DNA of 64,000 nucleotides from CATOSD01 sp965203135 (GTDB taxonomy: Bacteria > Chloroflexota > Dehalococcoidia > Lucifugimonadales > CATOSD01): NCBI GenBank assembly GCA_965203135.1, contig CBDBBO010000002.1:310001-374000 (forward strand). Reading direction: 5' to 3'. Positions within the stretch are counted from its first letter, which is position 1. Each line of letters opens with the position of its first letter. The position numbers were made by a program, and so were the translations under genes. Below are positions 53,001 through 60,668 of the stretch, piece by piece. The notes under the pieces were generated by a model. The model was not told the origin of the DNA and made no database searches. It worked only from the letters and a program-made list of their open reading frames with translations.

Positions 53001-54489
53001 TCCAGGCTCCGGACGCGCCTTCGCGAATCTGTCCGGCAGCTTCGTGGCACAGACCCTGGAAGGCCTGGAGAATCTGCTGCAGATGCCCTACGGATGCGGG
53101 GAGCAGAACATGATCCTCTTCGCGCCTAACATTTACGTGGCGCGATACCTGGAAGCGACCGGGCAGGTGAAGCCCGAGGTGATGGCCAAGGCCGAGTTTC
53201 TGATGACCACCGGCTACCAACGGGAGCTGATCTACCGCAGGTCGGACGGTAGCTTTTCGGCCTTCGGCCAATCGGATGAGCAGGGCAGTCTTTGGCTGAC
53301 GGCGTTCGTTCTGAAGTCGTTTGCGCAGGCTGACGGCCTCATCTACGTGGACGAGACAGTCCTGGCCCAGGCGCGCGAGTGGATACGCAGCCATCAGCGA
53401 GCCGACGGTTCGTTCGAACCCGTCGGGTTCGTGCACCACCAGGAACTGCTCGGAGGCTTACGGGGGAATACTGCGCTTACGGCATACGTCGCCATCGCAT
53501 TGATGGAGGCTGGGGACTTCGACGCTGCGTCGCGTGCGTTGGCATTCTTGGAATCACAGGTCGAAGGAATCGACGATGGGTATGCCATGTCCATTGCCGC
53601 ATACGCGCTGGCACTGGGCGACAGTCCGATGAGTTCCCCGGCCTACGAGAGACTCATGGAAATGGCCGTCGCCGATGGGGACGGGCTGCGCTGGGGTGAC
53701 GCCGCGGCGGTGGAGACCACCGGATACGCGACGCTGGCGCTGCTACAGCACGGAGACTTTCTGAACGCTTCAAGGGCTACACGCTGGCTGGTTAGGCAAC
53801 GTAACCCCCAGGGTGGCTTTGGCTCCACGCAAGACACGGTAGTGGGTTTGCAGGCCCTGATCGAGTCAGCTCAGCGAGACAGATTCGACGTGGACGCCAC
53901 GATCGAGTTGACGTCAGGTGAATGGAGCCATCTGATCGCCATCAACGAGTCCAACGCCGACGTGGTGCAGAAGGTCGAGCTTCCCGAAGGCGCCAGCTTG
54001 CGCCTGGAGTCCAAAGGCTTGGGCGAGGTGATTGCCCAGGTGGTCCAGCGATTCAATATGCCCGAGGTCGATGTCCAGGAGACCGAGAGTTTCCGGATAG
54101 AGGTGGACTACAGCGCCGACCACGTGGCGGTGGACGACTTTATCAGCGTAGCCGCGAGGATGATGTTCTCACCCCAAGCGGGTGAGTCGCCAGACGCCGG
54201 GATGATCGTGCTCGATGTCGCGGTGCCTACGGGGTTCGCGCCGGTGGCCGAGACTGTGGAGGCGCTGGTGGAACATGTGCCGCACGTGAAGCGGTTCGAC
54301 ATAGCCGGCCGCAAAGTGATCCTGTACGTCGAAGACCTGGAGATTGGGGAGTGGCTGGAGGTCGAGTTTCAGGCGCGCGCGCAGTACCCGGTTCGCGCGC
54401 AGCCGGTAACGTCCCAGGTCTACTCGTACTATCAGCCCAACTGGCGCGGCGAAACGCTGGGATCCAGCATGACCGTCGAGGAGAGATAG
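50077..54489 (+). CDS. Alpha-2-macroglobulin family lipoprotein with membrane helices in the bait region
   Basis: A 1470-residue protein starting at ATG 50077 (GGGAGGT before it). Residues 30-49 form a signal ending in the lipobox TTAC (Cys49). MG domains follow, with LETDKPIYKPGQQVHFRVLR as in C3/A2M proteins. At about 681-741, where the protease bait region should be, there are two strongly hydrophobic stretches ending in a second lipobox-like VGVGC (Cys741) and an Ala/Pro linker. Then comes the conserved RVRQYFPETWLW. Cys1007 in PYGCGEQNM is the intact thioester. The thioester domain and receptor-binding-like C-terminus are complete. It is likely a cell-surface protease trap; the membrane insert is unusual. 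Confidence 0.9.
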   Translation: MMNSATVNPAVLKIRPGLGEFSVSGVFEWNWVLLPLVLVVAVAFLTTACTSPSPSVADVTASPTYSGTPDSYVAVAPAVLNSGQTNTVSVSLFDGTEPARGRVRLTLAESEDGPPLVEAIEDVTGNAPVQMAVPPLDEGAYLLSLTGMGAGGTDFEHVANVEVRAAAPVLFLETDKPIYKPGQQVHFRVLRLDNDLRPLPGAVTLEVQDAKGLKVYRQTMDIDPFGMADSSLPLSGEPNLGTWTLKAKSGDQTVQVDVRVEEYVLPKYEVEVDLPREWVLAGEAVVGTISAEYSFGKPVRGDVEVVAFRYVGVWEEYARFDGPIDGEAAIELPSADYVAGTPADGGQGNLRLDVTVRERSTGYVEQTSRLLTVATVPVNLQLVPESSSFKPGLPFSVLLVAETPDNRPVEAEALVEVTYYGEELEVITEEPVSFDEVRGTELLELRPPDGAVAVELSARTLDAYAFLALNAGYSPSGNFIHVEQVDDTRLEVGDRAAFRVHSTEEAGTFYYDVTARGRMVFSGISRSPEIALDLTPEMAPSARLLVYQVLPNNEVAADYIPFDVAPNYPMQVGVDFGVQQAAPGEVLDIGVTAEGTARVGLAAVDRSVYILAENRLNLRQVFDELERLYAEPRAEVHLEHLQSTVASPGAADTIRHAGLMVLSDKPVPEGESFSRPIPQPSIMDGVGLVLMIGIGITVLLVILGSIVGIVAGTLYGLYRLVKLLAGGLLLLVIVLAVGVGCASSENRDADEASASVQMAMAAQPTAAPAAMAAATGMEDTQFAEVQRVRQYFPETWLWTHVTTDETGSASLSATAPDSITTWKMRAVGVSPEHGLGIGDAELVVLQPFFVQLDLPYSAIRGEEFPVRVSLYNYLETTQEFFVELEESENFALLGEGAETVTVGPNDVGAVDFDIRLTELGSVPIKVTARSREAADAVVERLLVEPEGVEHEVVHNAIVPAGERLVFDVLTPAGAIPGSGRAFANLSGSFVAQTLEGLENLLQMPYGCGEQNMILFAPNIYVARYLEATGQVKPEVMAKAEFLMTTGYQRELIYRRSDGSFSAFGQSDEQGSLWLTAFVLKSFAQADGLIYVDETVLAQAREWIRSHQRADGSFEPVGFVHHQELLGGLRGNTALTAYVAIALMEAGDFDAASRALAFLESQVEGIDDGYAMSIAAYALALGDSPMSSPAYERLMEMAVADGDGLRWGDAAAVETTGYATLALLQHGDFLNASRATRWLVRQRNPQGGFGSTQDTVVGLQALIESAQRDRFDVDATIELTSGEWSHLIAINESNADVVQKVELPEGASLRLESKGLGEVIAQVVQRFNMPEVDVQETESFRIEVDYSADHVAVDDFISVAARMMFSPQAGESPDAGMIVLDVAVPTGFAPVAETVEALVEHVPHVKRFDIAGRKVILYVEDLEIGEWLEVEFQARAQYPVRAQPVTSQVYSYYQPNWRGETLGSSMTVEER

Positions 54490-54505
54490 CGGTGCGCCGT
54501 AGTTG

Positions 54506-54527
54506 CGGGTCTCGGGCCGAAGACCCG
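54506..54527. terminator. Hairpin between convergent genes
   Basis: CGGGTCT and AGACCCG pair around an 8-base loop, between the macroglobulin stop (54489) and the CoA-ligase stop (54552). There is no T run; it could still act for both genes. Confidence 0.45.
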
Positions 54528-54551
54528 TGACGGTTGGGCCGCGTGCCCACC

Positions 54552-56147
54552 TCAGCCGCCTGCGCCGCGTTCCTTCTCGATGAGGGTGCGGCGCAGTATC
54601 TTTCCGGAGGCGTTCTTGGGGATGGCGTCTGTGAACTCGACCTCTCGGACGCGCTTGAAGGTGGCGACCTTGCCGGCGACGAACTCCATGATGTCATCTC
54701 CGGACACCTCCGCGCCGGTCCGGCGCACTACGAACGCCTTGGGAATCTCGCCGGATTCCTCGTCCAGCTTACCGATAACGGCGGCGTCGGCGATGGCCGG
54801 GTGTTCGAGGAGCAGGCCCTCGAGCTCGGCGGGCGGCACCTGGAAGCCCTTGTACTTGATGAGTTCCTTCTTGCGGTCCAACACCCAGATGCTGCCTGCC
54901 TCGTTCGCGCGGACAATGTCGCCGGTGCGCAGCCAGCCGTCCTCGGTGATGGTCTCGGCGGTGGCAGCGTCGTTTCGGTAGTAGCCCTTCATCACCTGTG
55001 GGCCGCGAACGAGAAGCTCGCCGACTTCGCCCGGCGGCAGGTCCCGCTCGCCCGTTTCGAGGTCCACCACACGCTCTTCGGTGTCGGCCAGCGCGGGGCC
55101 GACCGAGCCGGGTGTAGCGAGGTGCGGTTCGACGAAGTCCACGTTGGTGACGGGAGAGAGTTCGGTCATTCCGTAGCCCTGTATGACCGGAGCGCCGATG
55201 GCTTCAGCCATCTTGAGCTGCAACTCCGCCGAGCACGGCGCGGCGCCGAGGAACCCGATCTTAAGCGCGGACAGGTCGTAGTCGGACACGCCAGGGTACA
55301 GGGTCAGGCCCAGGGCGACGGGCGGGACCGTATAGAGTTGCGTGACGCCATGGCGAGACATCAGGCCGAGAAGAAGGTCCATGTCGAACCGGCCCATCAT
55401 TACCTGGGTCGCGCCGGTCAACACGGCGGCGTTCATCAGTGTCTGCATACCGTAGATGTGGAAGAGTGGTAGGTGAACGAGCACCACGTCGTCCGACGTG
55501 AGCTTGACCGACTCACCGGGCCGGACCGCGAACTGTGTGAGGTTGGACGTGAGGTTGTGGTGCGTGAGCATGACGCCCTTGGAGAGGCCGGTGGTGCCGC
55601 TGGAGTATGGAAGCGCGGCGAGGTCCTCCATGGGATCTATGCGCACTACCGGCGCGGCTGAGGGCGCGGATTCTATGAGGCCCCAGAACGAGGCCGGGTT
55701 GCGGGTGGAGTCCTCAATCACGATGAGCCGATCAACGCCGGGGGTCGCGTCGCGGGCGAGTTGAGCGACCTCCAGGACGCTATGGTGTACGACGAGAGTG
55801 CGCGAGCCGCTGTTGTTTAGCTGGTGGGCAATCTCCCGCTCTCGATAGCCTGAGTTGATGGTAGAGGCCACGCCGCCTGCCTTGATGATGCCGTAGAAGG
55901 CAATGACGAACTCGACGCAGTTGGGCGCGAGCAGCCCCACGGCGTCGCCCTTCTCCACGCCCAGGCCGGCCAGCGCGGCGGCGAGGCGGTCGCTGTACTC
56001 GGCCAGCTGGGCGTATGTGTAGGACTTTTCGCCGTCGATAACTGCGATGCCGTTCGGGTCGCGGGCGGCGGCCCTCGTCAGCAGGGATTGCACGGGGTAG
56101 GCCTCATAAGGGGCCATGGAACGCCGGAGGTCTGTCAATTGCACCAT
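54552..56147 (-). CDS. AMP-forming acyl-CoA ligase (4-coumarate:CoA ligase / fatty-acyl-CoA synthetase-like)
   Basis: A 531-residue member of the ANL superfamily. The AMP-binding loop is LPYSSGTTGLSKGVMLTH, the substrate/adenine motif QGYGMTELSPV, the hinge region TGDIVRANEAGSIWVLDRKKE, and the C-terminal catalytic Lys sits in KNASGKILRR. It activates a carboxylic acid with ATP and transfers it to CoA; chain type is not predictable. GAGGA precedes ATG 56147. It ends a minus-strand operon with thiL and a small unknown. Confidence 0.92.
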   Translation of the reverse strand: MVQLTDLRRSMAPYEAYPVQSLLTRAAARDPNGIAVIDGEKSYTYAQLAEYSDRLAAALAGLGVEKGDAVGLLAPNCVEFVIAFYGIIKAGGVASTINSGYREREIAHQLNNSGSRTLVVHHSVLEVAQLARDATPGVDRLIVIEDSTRNPASFWGLIESAPSAAPVVRIDPMEDLAALPYSSGTTGLSKGVMLTHHNLTSNLTQFAVRPGESVKLTSDDVVLVHLPLFHIYGMQTLMNAAVLTGATQVMMGRFDMDLLLGLMSRHGVTQLYTVPPVALGLTLYPGVSDYDLSALKIGFLGAAPCSAELQLKMAEAIGAPVIQGYGMTELSPVTNVDFVEPHLATPGSVGPALADTEERVVDLETGERDLPPGEVGELLVRGPQVMKGYYRNDAATAETITEDGWLRTGDIVRANEAGSIWVLDRKKELIKYKGFQVPPAELEGLLLEHPAIADAAVIGKLDEESGEIPKAFVVRRTGAEVSGDDIMEFVAGKVATFKRVREVEFTDAIPKNASGKILRRTLIEKERGAGG

Positions 56148-56169
56148 GGTTGTCCTCGCGTGTGTTTAG

Positions 56170-56466
56170 TTACGAGAGATAGAGTACCACGCCCGCGTGG
56201 GGGAACGTCAGCTCGAGGTTCGCGCCGCGCTCCCGCTGTAGGGCGGTGGCGTAATCGATTCTCGCGGGGTCGGACTCCGGCAGCGTGTGCGGGCACTGCT
56301 GGCGTCTCTCCTCCTGCGGGCAGAGGTGCATATCAGCCTGATGGTCCCAGAAGCCCACCAGCTTCATGGGGAAATACAACACCTCCGAAGCGTTGCGCAG
56401 GTCGGCAATGGTCTCGCTCGCGCGCAGGCTGCTATTGGTCTCTATGTTTATGGTGACACGTTCCAT
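56170..56466 (-). CDS. Small hypothetical protein with Cys/His pairs
   Basis: A 98-residue protein of no family I recognise. The N-terminal half looks like alpha/beta (ITIETNSSLR-like start, then VLYFPMKLVGFWDHQ). The middle DMHLCPQEERRQQCPHTLPE has two Cys and two His that could bind a metal. It lies between thiL (30 bases upstream) and the acyl-CoA ligase (22 bases downstream) on the same strand, so it is probably translated as part of that operon. Confidence 0.55.
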   Translation of the reverse strand: MERVTINIETNSSLRASETIADLRNASEVLYFPMKLVGFWDHQADMHLCPQEERRQQCPHTLPESDPARIDYATALQRERGANLELTFPHAGVVLYLS

Positions 56467-56496
56467 CCGTCGTCGGGCCCTCTCCAGCCTCCCGAG

Positions 56497-57552
56497 CTAC
56501 CTTTCGCTTACAGTCGTCGAGAAGTGGTCCCAACCGCCGTCGGCAAGGTTGAGCTCGCGACCCTCGGCGTCGAGGACTGTCACGCCCGGAGGGCCTTCCA
56601 CTACTTTGCCGACCACGTGGGCCGGGACGGCGTCGGCGCGGACTACGCTCTCCAGCACGGCCGGTGGAGCGGCAAAGAGCAGCTCGTAGTCCTCGCCCCC
56701 TGAGAGGGCAAACTTCAGCCAGTCGTCTGGGAAAGCTCTCCGGAGGCAGTCGTCGACGGCCCGATGCGCCCCGTCCAGCACCGCAGCTACGCCGCTCGCT
56801 TGGCACATTTTGCGAAGGTCGGCTACGAGGCCGTCGCTCACGTCCATGGCGGTTCTCACGCCCGCCGCGGCCAGTGCCACGCCCTCGGCGACGCGCGGCA
56901 TGGGTCGATTGTGCGCCTCGCGGAGGTGACGAGCAGTGTCCCCGTCCATTGTCGCTTCGAGGGTGCCCATCATCATACGCAGGCCTCCTGCCGAGCAGCC
57001 CAAGTGGCCGGTTACGGCAATCAGGTCGCCCGGCCTGGCCGAGTCGCGCGTGAGGAGGCGGCCGGCGCCGCCTTGTGTAGACACCGCGGCATCGAGGGCT
57101 ACGGTGACAAAGAAGACGGGCGATTTTACAACGTCGCCGCCGAGCAGCGCGCCGCCGTGGCGGGAGTGGGCCTCCATCATGCCGGCGTACATCTCCAGCA
57201 GGCCGTCGACTGACAAGTCCGGGCAGATGCCGAGGGTGACGAGCGAGCAGACCGGCTCGGCGCCCATGGCGGCAGCGTCGCTGAGGTTTGCCGCGAGGGC
57301 CTTCCAGCCGAGGTCGCGCCAGGCAATGTACGCCAGGTCGAAGTGGACGCCTTCCACCATCGTGTCCGTGGTGAGCGTTCTCATGCCGGCGGGGGCGCTG
57401 ATGGCGGCGGCGTCGTCACCGATGGACAGTCGGATGCGGAATCCTCGCCGGCTCAGCCGCGCGATCAGCGCATCGTTCTCGTCCTCGACGGCGCGGGCCA
57501 GTATGTCGATAAGCCCGAACTCGCCCACATCTCGCACCAGCATAGCCTGCAT
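56497..57552 (-). CDS. thiL: Thiamine-monophosphate kinase
   Basis: A 351-residue PurM-like ATPase. GEFGLIDILARAV, then SIGDDAAAI (metal Asp pair), TTDTMVEGVHFD, LGWKALAANLSDAAAMGA and ALLGGDVVKSP are the ThiL pattern. VRTAMDVSDGLVADLRKMCQ is the second metal site and LSGGEDYELLFA the C-terminal signature. It phosphorylates thiamine monophosphate to the diphosphate. The start is ATG 57552 or the ATG three codons later. thiI is 5 kb away on the same strand. Confidence 0.92.
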   Translation of the reverse strand: MQAMLVRDVGEFGLIDILARAVEDENDALIARLSRRGFRIRLSIGDDAAAISAPAGMRTLTTDTMVEGVHFDLAYIAWRDLGWKALAANLSDAAAMGAEPVCSLVTLGICPDLSVDGLLEMYAGMMEAHSRHGGALLGGDVVKSPVFFVTVALDAAVSTQGGAGRLLTRDSARPGDLIAVTGHLGCSAGGLRMMMGTLEATMDGDTARHLREAHNRPMPRVAEGVALAAAGVRTAMDVSDGLVADLRKMCQASGVAAVLDGAHRAVDDCLRRAFPDDWLKFALSGGEDYELLFAAPPAVLESVVRADAVPAHVVGKVVEGPPGVTVLDAEGRELNLADGGWDHFSTTVSER

Positions 57553-57690
57553 TATACGGGCGCGCCGGTAGAGCGTCCAACAGGCAAAGCTTGGTGGCCC
57601 CCGCGAGAGCGGGAGTCCAAAGGTTCGAGCGGGGGAACGACCTCGACTCGGATGGCATATCTATCAGGTTGTTAAAGGCTCGCGGGTGAG

Positions 57691-57936
57691 CTTCACCCTC
57701 ACCCCAGCCCTCTCCCATCAAACGCGTGATGCATATTAAAGTGGCCGATATGCCTGTTTAGGGCGGTTTTCGGACTAAAAGCCGCCAACTTGGCGGGTGC
57801 TAGGGCTGTGCTGAGTCTAAGATGGTGCCTAAACCTCAAAAAAGGGCCATCAAACTCGGTTATCCACATCAGCCTGCTTCTTGTGTGGTAGTTCCACAAG
57901 TCTAATTTGCATCACACGTATCAAGGGAGAGGGGGC
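57691..57936. repeat. REP-like hairpin opened by MITE copy 2
   Basis: The left arm CACCCTCACCCCAGCCCTCTCCC ends before ATCAA at 57717, and the right arm GGGAGAGGGGG begins at 57925. Without the insert they make the usual stem, of the CTCTCCC subtype rather than the CTTCCCCC subtype hit by copy 1. Confidence 0.7.
57722..57919. mobile_element. 198-bp MITE-like element, copy 2
   Basis: It appears base-for-base identical to 9138-9335, again flanked by ATCAA (57717-57721 and 57920-57924) and again in the loop of a REP-like hairpin. Two identical copies at equivalent sites with target duplications indicate recent mobility powered by a transposase elsewhere. Confidence 0.8.
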
Positions 57937-58135
57937 AATCGGTAGTGGCGGCGCGGCAGGGTCGGGACTGGCTTGCGCGGCGGCCACGAAGACAGGCCGC
58001 GCAGCACCTCTCGACCTGCTGCCGCGTGTATTGGGCCGGGGACGCCGTCGGCAAGGTGATGCGGAACCGGGACCGGAACTCCGCGCCGGCCTGGTGGCGT
58101 GCGCGGTACGGGTCGGGGACGGCTTTTCGCTGGCG

Positions 58136-58181
58136 TCACCCTCATCTTCACCCTCACCCATCGAGGGAGAGGGGACAAGAG
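58136..58181. repeat. REP-like hairpin, imperfect
   Basis: CACCCTCATCTTCACCCTCACCCATCGAGGGAGAGGGG in two overlapping parts; the stem is weaker (CTCACCC against GGGAGAG). Confidence 0.55.
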
Positions 58182-58474
58182 GAAAGGGCGGGATGGACGG
58201 GTGACGGGCTACCAAGCGGAGTAGCATCCGGGCAGGGGCAGGCGCCAAACTGCCGGGTGGGACAAAAGACCTGAAAAATAGTGTCCCGTTTCGTTTCTTT
58301 TGTTCTGTCTCCTCAGATTTCGGTTTGTCAGGTGTCGGCCTGTGAGTGGTTGGTGGTGCGTGATGTAAGGAATGTTAGCACGGATGTGCTGGGCTGTCAA
58401 TGGCCCTATCCCCCTGGGTTTCCGCCCCCGTTTTCACGGGGGTGACGTTCTTTCGCGGGAATGACGGACCCGGA

Positions 58475-59247
58475 TTAGGGTCTGTTCACACTACGTAAGG
58501 CATCGAAGATGATTGCGAACAAGACAAAGCCGACGTAGAGCGCGTCAAGCTTGTCATAGCGCGTGAATACTCTCCGATACCCCTTCAAACGACGGAACAG
58601 CCGCTCCACTTCATTCCGCCTCTTGTACAGTTCCTTGTCATACTCCCAGGGCTCCAGGCGACTTGTCAGGGGCGGAACAACAGGTGTGAACCCCAGGTCG
58701 AAGGCCAACCGGCGTGTCTGGTCGCCCGAATAAGCGCGATCCATCACCAGAGGGGGATTCCCTTGTTGCGGCCCCATCCGGTTGAGCAGTTTGCGCCCCT
58801 CCGGGCCATCGTGGGCCTGGCCGGGAGAGAGGGAGAACGCTAAGGGTGTCCGATCATCCGCGGCAACCATATGAAGCTTGGTCGTCCATCCACCTCGAGA
58901 CTTGCCGATGGACTGTGGTCCGTTTTTTTGGCCGCGCCCGTGCCGTCGGGATGCACCTTGATGGAGGTGCTGTCGAGTGAAGCCACCTCGATGGTGACCT
59001 TGACGATCCCCTTTCGTTGAAGCTGTTCGAACACTCGATCGAGCACTCCGCTCTTGGCCCAGCGGTTCATGCGTGTGTAGACGGTGTGCCAGTTGCCAAA
59101 GCGTTTTGGCAGTCCTCGCCACTTGCAACCGTGTTCTGCGACGTACAGAATAGCGTTGAGTATCTGGATGTTCGCAATGGTTACATTGCCACGCTGCACG
59201 GGCAGGTACGACTCGATGAGTTGGTATTGGGCTTGTGTGAGTTCCAT
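58475..59247 (-). CDS. IS5-family transposase, two frames joined by -1 frameshift
   Basis: The upstream frame (ATG 59247) ends ASLDSTSIKVHPDGTGAAKK, with the first catalytic Asp. The downstream frame continues NGPQSIGKSRGGWTTKLHM, VMDRAYSG (second Asp) and RRNEVERLFRRLKG (Glu). They join at a run of seven A (minus strand, near 58921-58930), a classic -1 slippery site, giving a 257-residue protein. The TAA stop is completed by the TTA at the target junction, outside the terminal repeat, so the insertion site supplies the stop codon. Confidence 0.87.
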
Positions 59248-59291
59248 ACATCTATGATAACATACCCAAACCCCTTAGTGTGAACAGGCCC
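58478..59291 (-). mobile_element. IS5-family insertion sequence (814 bp)
   Basis: The ends GGGTCTGTTCACACTA (58478-58493) and the complement of TAGTGTGAACAGGCCC (59276-59291) match at 15 of 16 bases, and TA flanks both ends (58476-58477, 59292-59293). The right-hand TA is also the start of the TAGTTT duplicated by the next element, so the two IS elements share a junction. Confidence 0.85.
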
Positions 59292-59297
59292 TAGTTT

Positions 59298-60525
59298 GGT
59301 AACCGTCCCATAGGTGGTGGGGAAGTTTGGGAGGGATAGAGGGAGGGAACTTGGGCTGGGCGGTGTGGGTTTGGAAGGGCTTTGATCTAGGCGGCAACCA
59401 GTTCACCGAGATCGAGGCCGTCCCGACCGCTCCATACCCACTGTGTGAGTCCCAACCCGTTCATCATTCCCGATTCGCTCTTGTACCCCCTTATCGTCTT
59501 GTACCTTACCTTGCTTCTGCCTATCGCCCGCTCCGTACAGTTGTTGGTCTGTGGCATCCCTCTCACTCGTTGGTGACATGTCAGTGACCGCCATTTCTCG
59601 CACAACTCCACCACCAGTCTGTGAAGCCTCGGGCATCCACGAACCGCGCGTTCCATCCCAAGCAACTCTCGACCGCCCCCACCGGGCAACTCGGCCACAA
59701 GGAGCCATATCCTCGCCTTGTACCAGTCCCACCCCGGTATCCTGCCGAGTCGATTCCGCACCCATTTCCTCACGTGCGCGATACACAGTTGGTGGCTCAA
59801 CCCGACATGTTCGACCGCCGGCTTGTAGGTGTTGAGGTCGTCTGTCACCACAGCTTCCACTCCGAACCTGCCCACGTATCCCTCGAGCCATCTCACGAAG
59901 CCCTCGCTGTCGCGTTGGACCAGCACGTCCATTCCCACCAACCGCCCGCTCCGGGCGTCTGTGACGAACCCGACCACAGTCTGTCTGCCGCCCACTTTCA
60001 CCACAGTCTCGTCCGCTCCCATCACCCTCACCCGACCACGATGCCGGCTCAACCATCCACTCAGCGCGTTCGACCCTGACTGCTGAACGTCACGCCACAC
60101 ACTCATCCTGGACAACTCACATCCCAAAGCCCCCAGCAGGTGACTCACAGAACGCAAAGACAGCCCCAGCGCCCAACTCAGCGCCGCAAACCCCCTGAGA
60201 CGATGACTCCGGTCACAATGGTCGACCCCTTGCGGGTAGTGTCTGAAGGTGCGTTTGCAGTCACAGCAGCGGTACCTGTCCACCCTCACCTCGCTGACGT
60301 AGAGGTCACGGATGGGCTTTGTCACCGACCCGTGCCGGTTCAGGTAAATGCCACCGCAGTGTACGCAGGCTGGCGGTCGGGTGTCCGGAGAGAGCTTGAC
60401 TTGTGGGAGTGTGAATCTTACTCTGGGCATCGGCAGGGCCTCTTGGTCTGGTTCGGTTGTACGTTTACCAGACTTTACCAAGATTCCCTGCCTCTTTCAT
60501 TCCCACCGCCTATGGGACGGTTACC
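59298..60525 (-). mobile_element. Insertion sequence with 24-bp inverted repeats (1228 bp)
   Basis: Terminal repeats starting GGTAACCGTCCCATAGG match at 23 of 24 positions (59298-59321 and 60502-60525). TAGTTT lies directly outside both ends (59292-59297 and 60526-60531), giving a 6-bp target duplication. Confidence 0.85.
59387..60430 (-). CDS. Zinc-ribbon DDE transposase, family not certain
   Basis: A 347-residue transposase. The N-terminus has two CxxC pairs (CVHCGG and YRCCDCKRTF), a zinc ribbon as in IS6/IS240-like and IS1-like transposases. VMGADETVVKVGG (Asp), VTDDLNTYKPA (Asp) and NNCTERAIGRSKVRYK (Glu) form the DDE set. The start is taken as ATG 60430 (PRVRFTLPQVKL); an upstream in-frame codon lies outside a good ribosome site. 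The frame is intact and the element has matching ends, so it may be active. Confidence 0.8.
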   Translation of the reverse strand: MPRVRFTLPQVKLSPDTRPPACVHCGGIYLNRHGSVTKPIRDLYVSEVRVDRYRCCDCKRTFRHYPQGVDHCDRSHRLRGFAALSWALGLSLRSVSHLLGALGCELSRMSVWRDVQQSGSNALSGWLSRHRGRVRVMGADETVVKVGGRQTVVGFVTDARSGRLVGMDVLVQRDSEGFVRWLEGYVGRFGVEAVVTDDLNTYKPAVEHVGLSHQLCIAHVRKWVRNRLGRIPGWDWYKARIWLLVAELPGGGGRELLGMERAVRGCPRLHRLVVELCEKWRSLTCHQRVRGMPQTNNCTERAIGRSKVRYKTIRGYKSESGMMNGLGLTQWVWSGRDGLDLGELVAA

Positions 60526-60668
60526 TAGTTTGGCCGGCCACACCCGTACAGGGGCAATCCATTGTGGTTGCCCTTGCCGGTCGTCGTGCCCAGGGCGGGC
60601 ATGAAGTCTGCCAACTTACGTGCGTCTGGCGTAACATAGGCGGACCGCATACTCGAAAGGACGACACT

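Larger units (their letters stand above)
57553..58477. other. Non-coding region with REP hairpins and MITE copy 2
   Basis: This 925-base region has no believable gene. It holds a REP hairpin opened by the 198-bp MITE (57691-57936), a GC-rich tract of about 200 bases (57937-58135) bounded by a second REP hairpin (58136-58181), and more AT-rich DNA to the IS end. Inverted CCCCCGTTTTCACGGGGG (about 58426-58443) and GCGAGAGCGGGAGTCC (about 57602-57617) resemble common intergenic repeats of this kind of genome. Confidence 0.65.

Noticed and set aside
57945..58274. Possible gene in the GC-rich tract after MITE copy 2
   Set aside because: Several overlapping frames are open because of GC content, none has a start with a ribosome site or a known motif, and the tract is bounded by REP hairpins.
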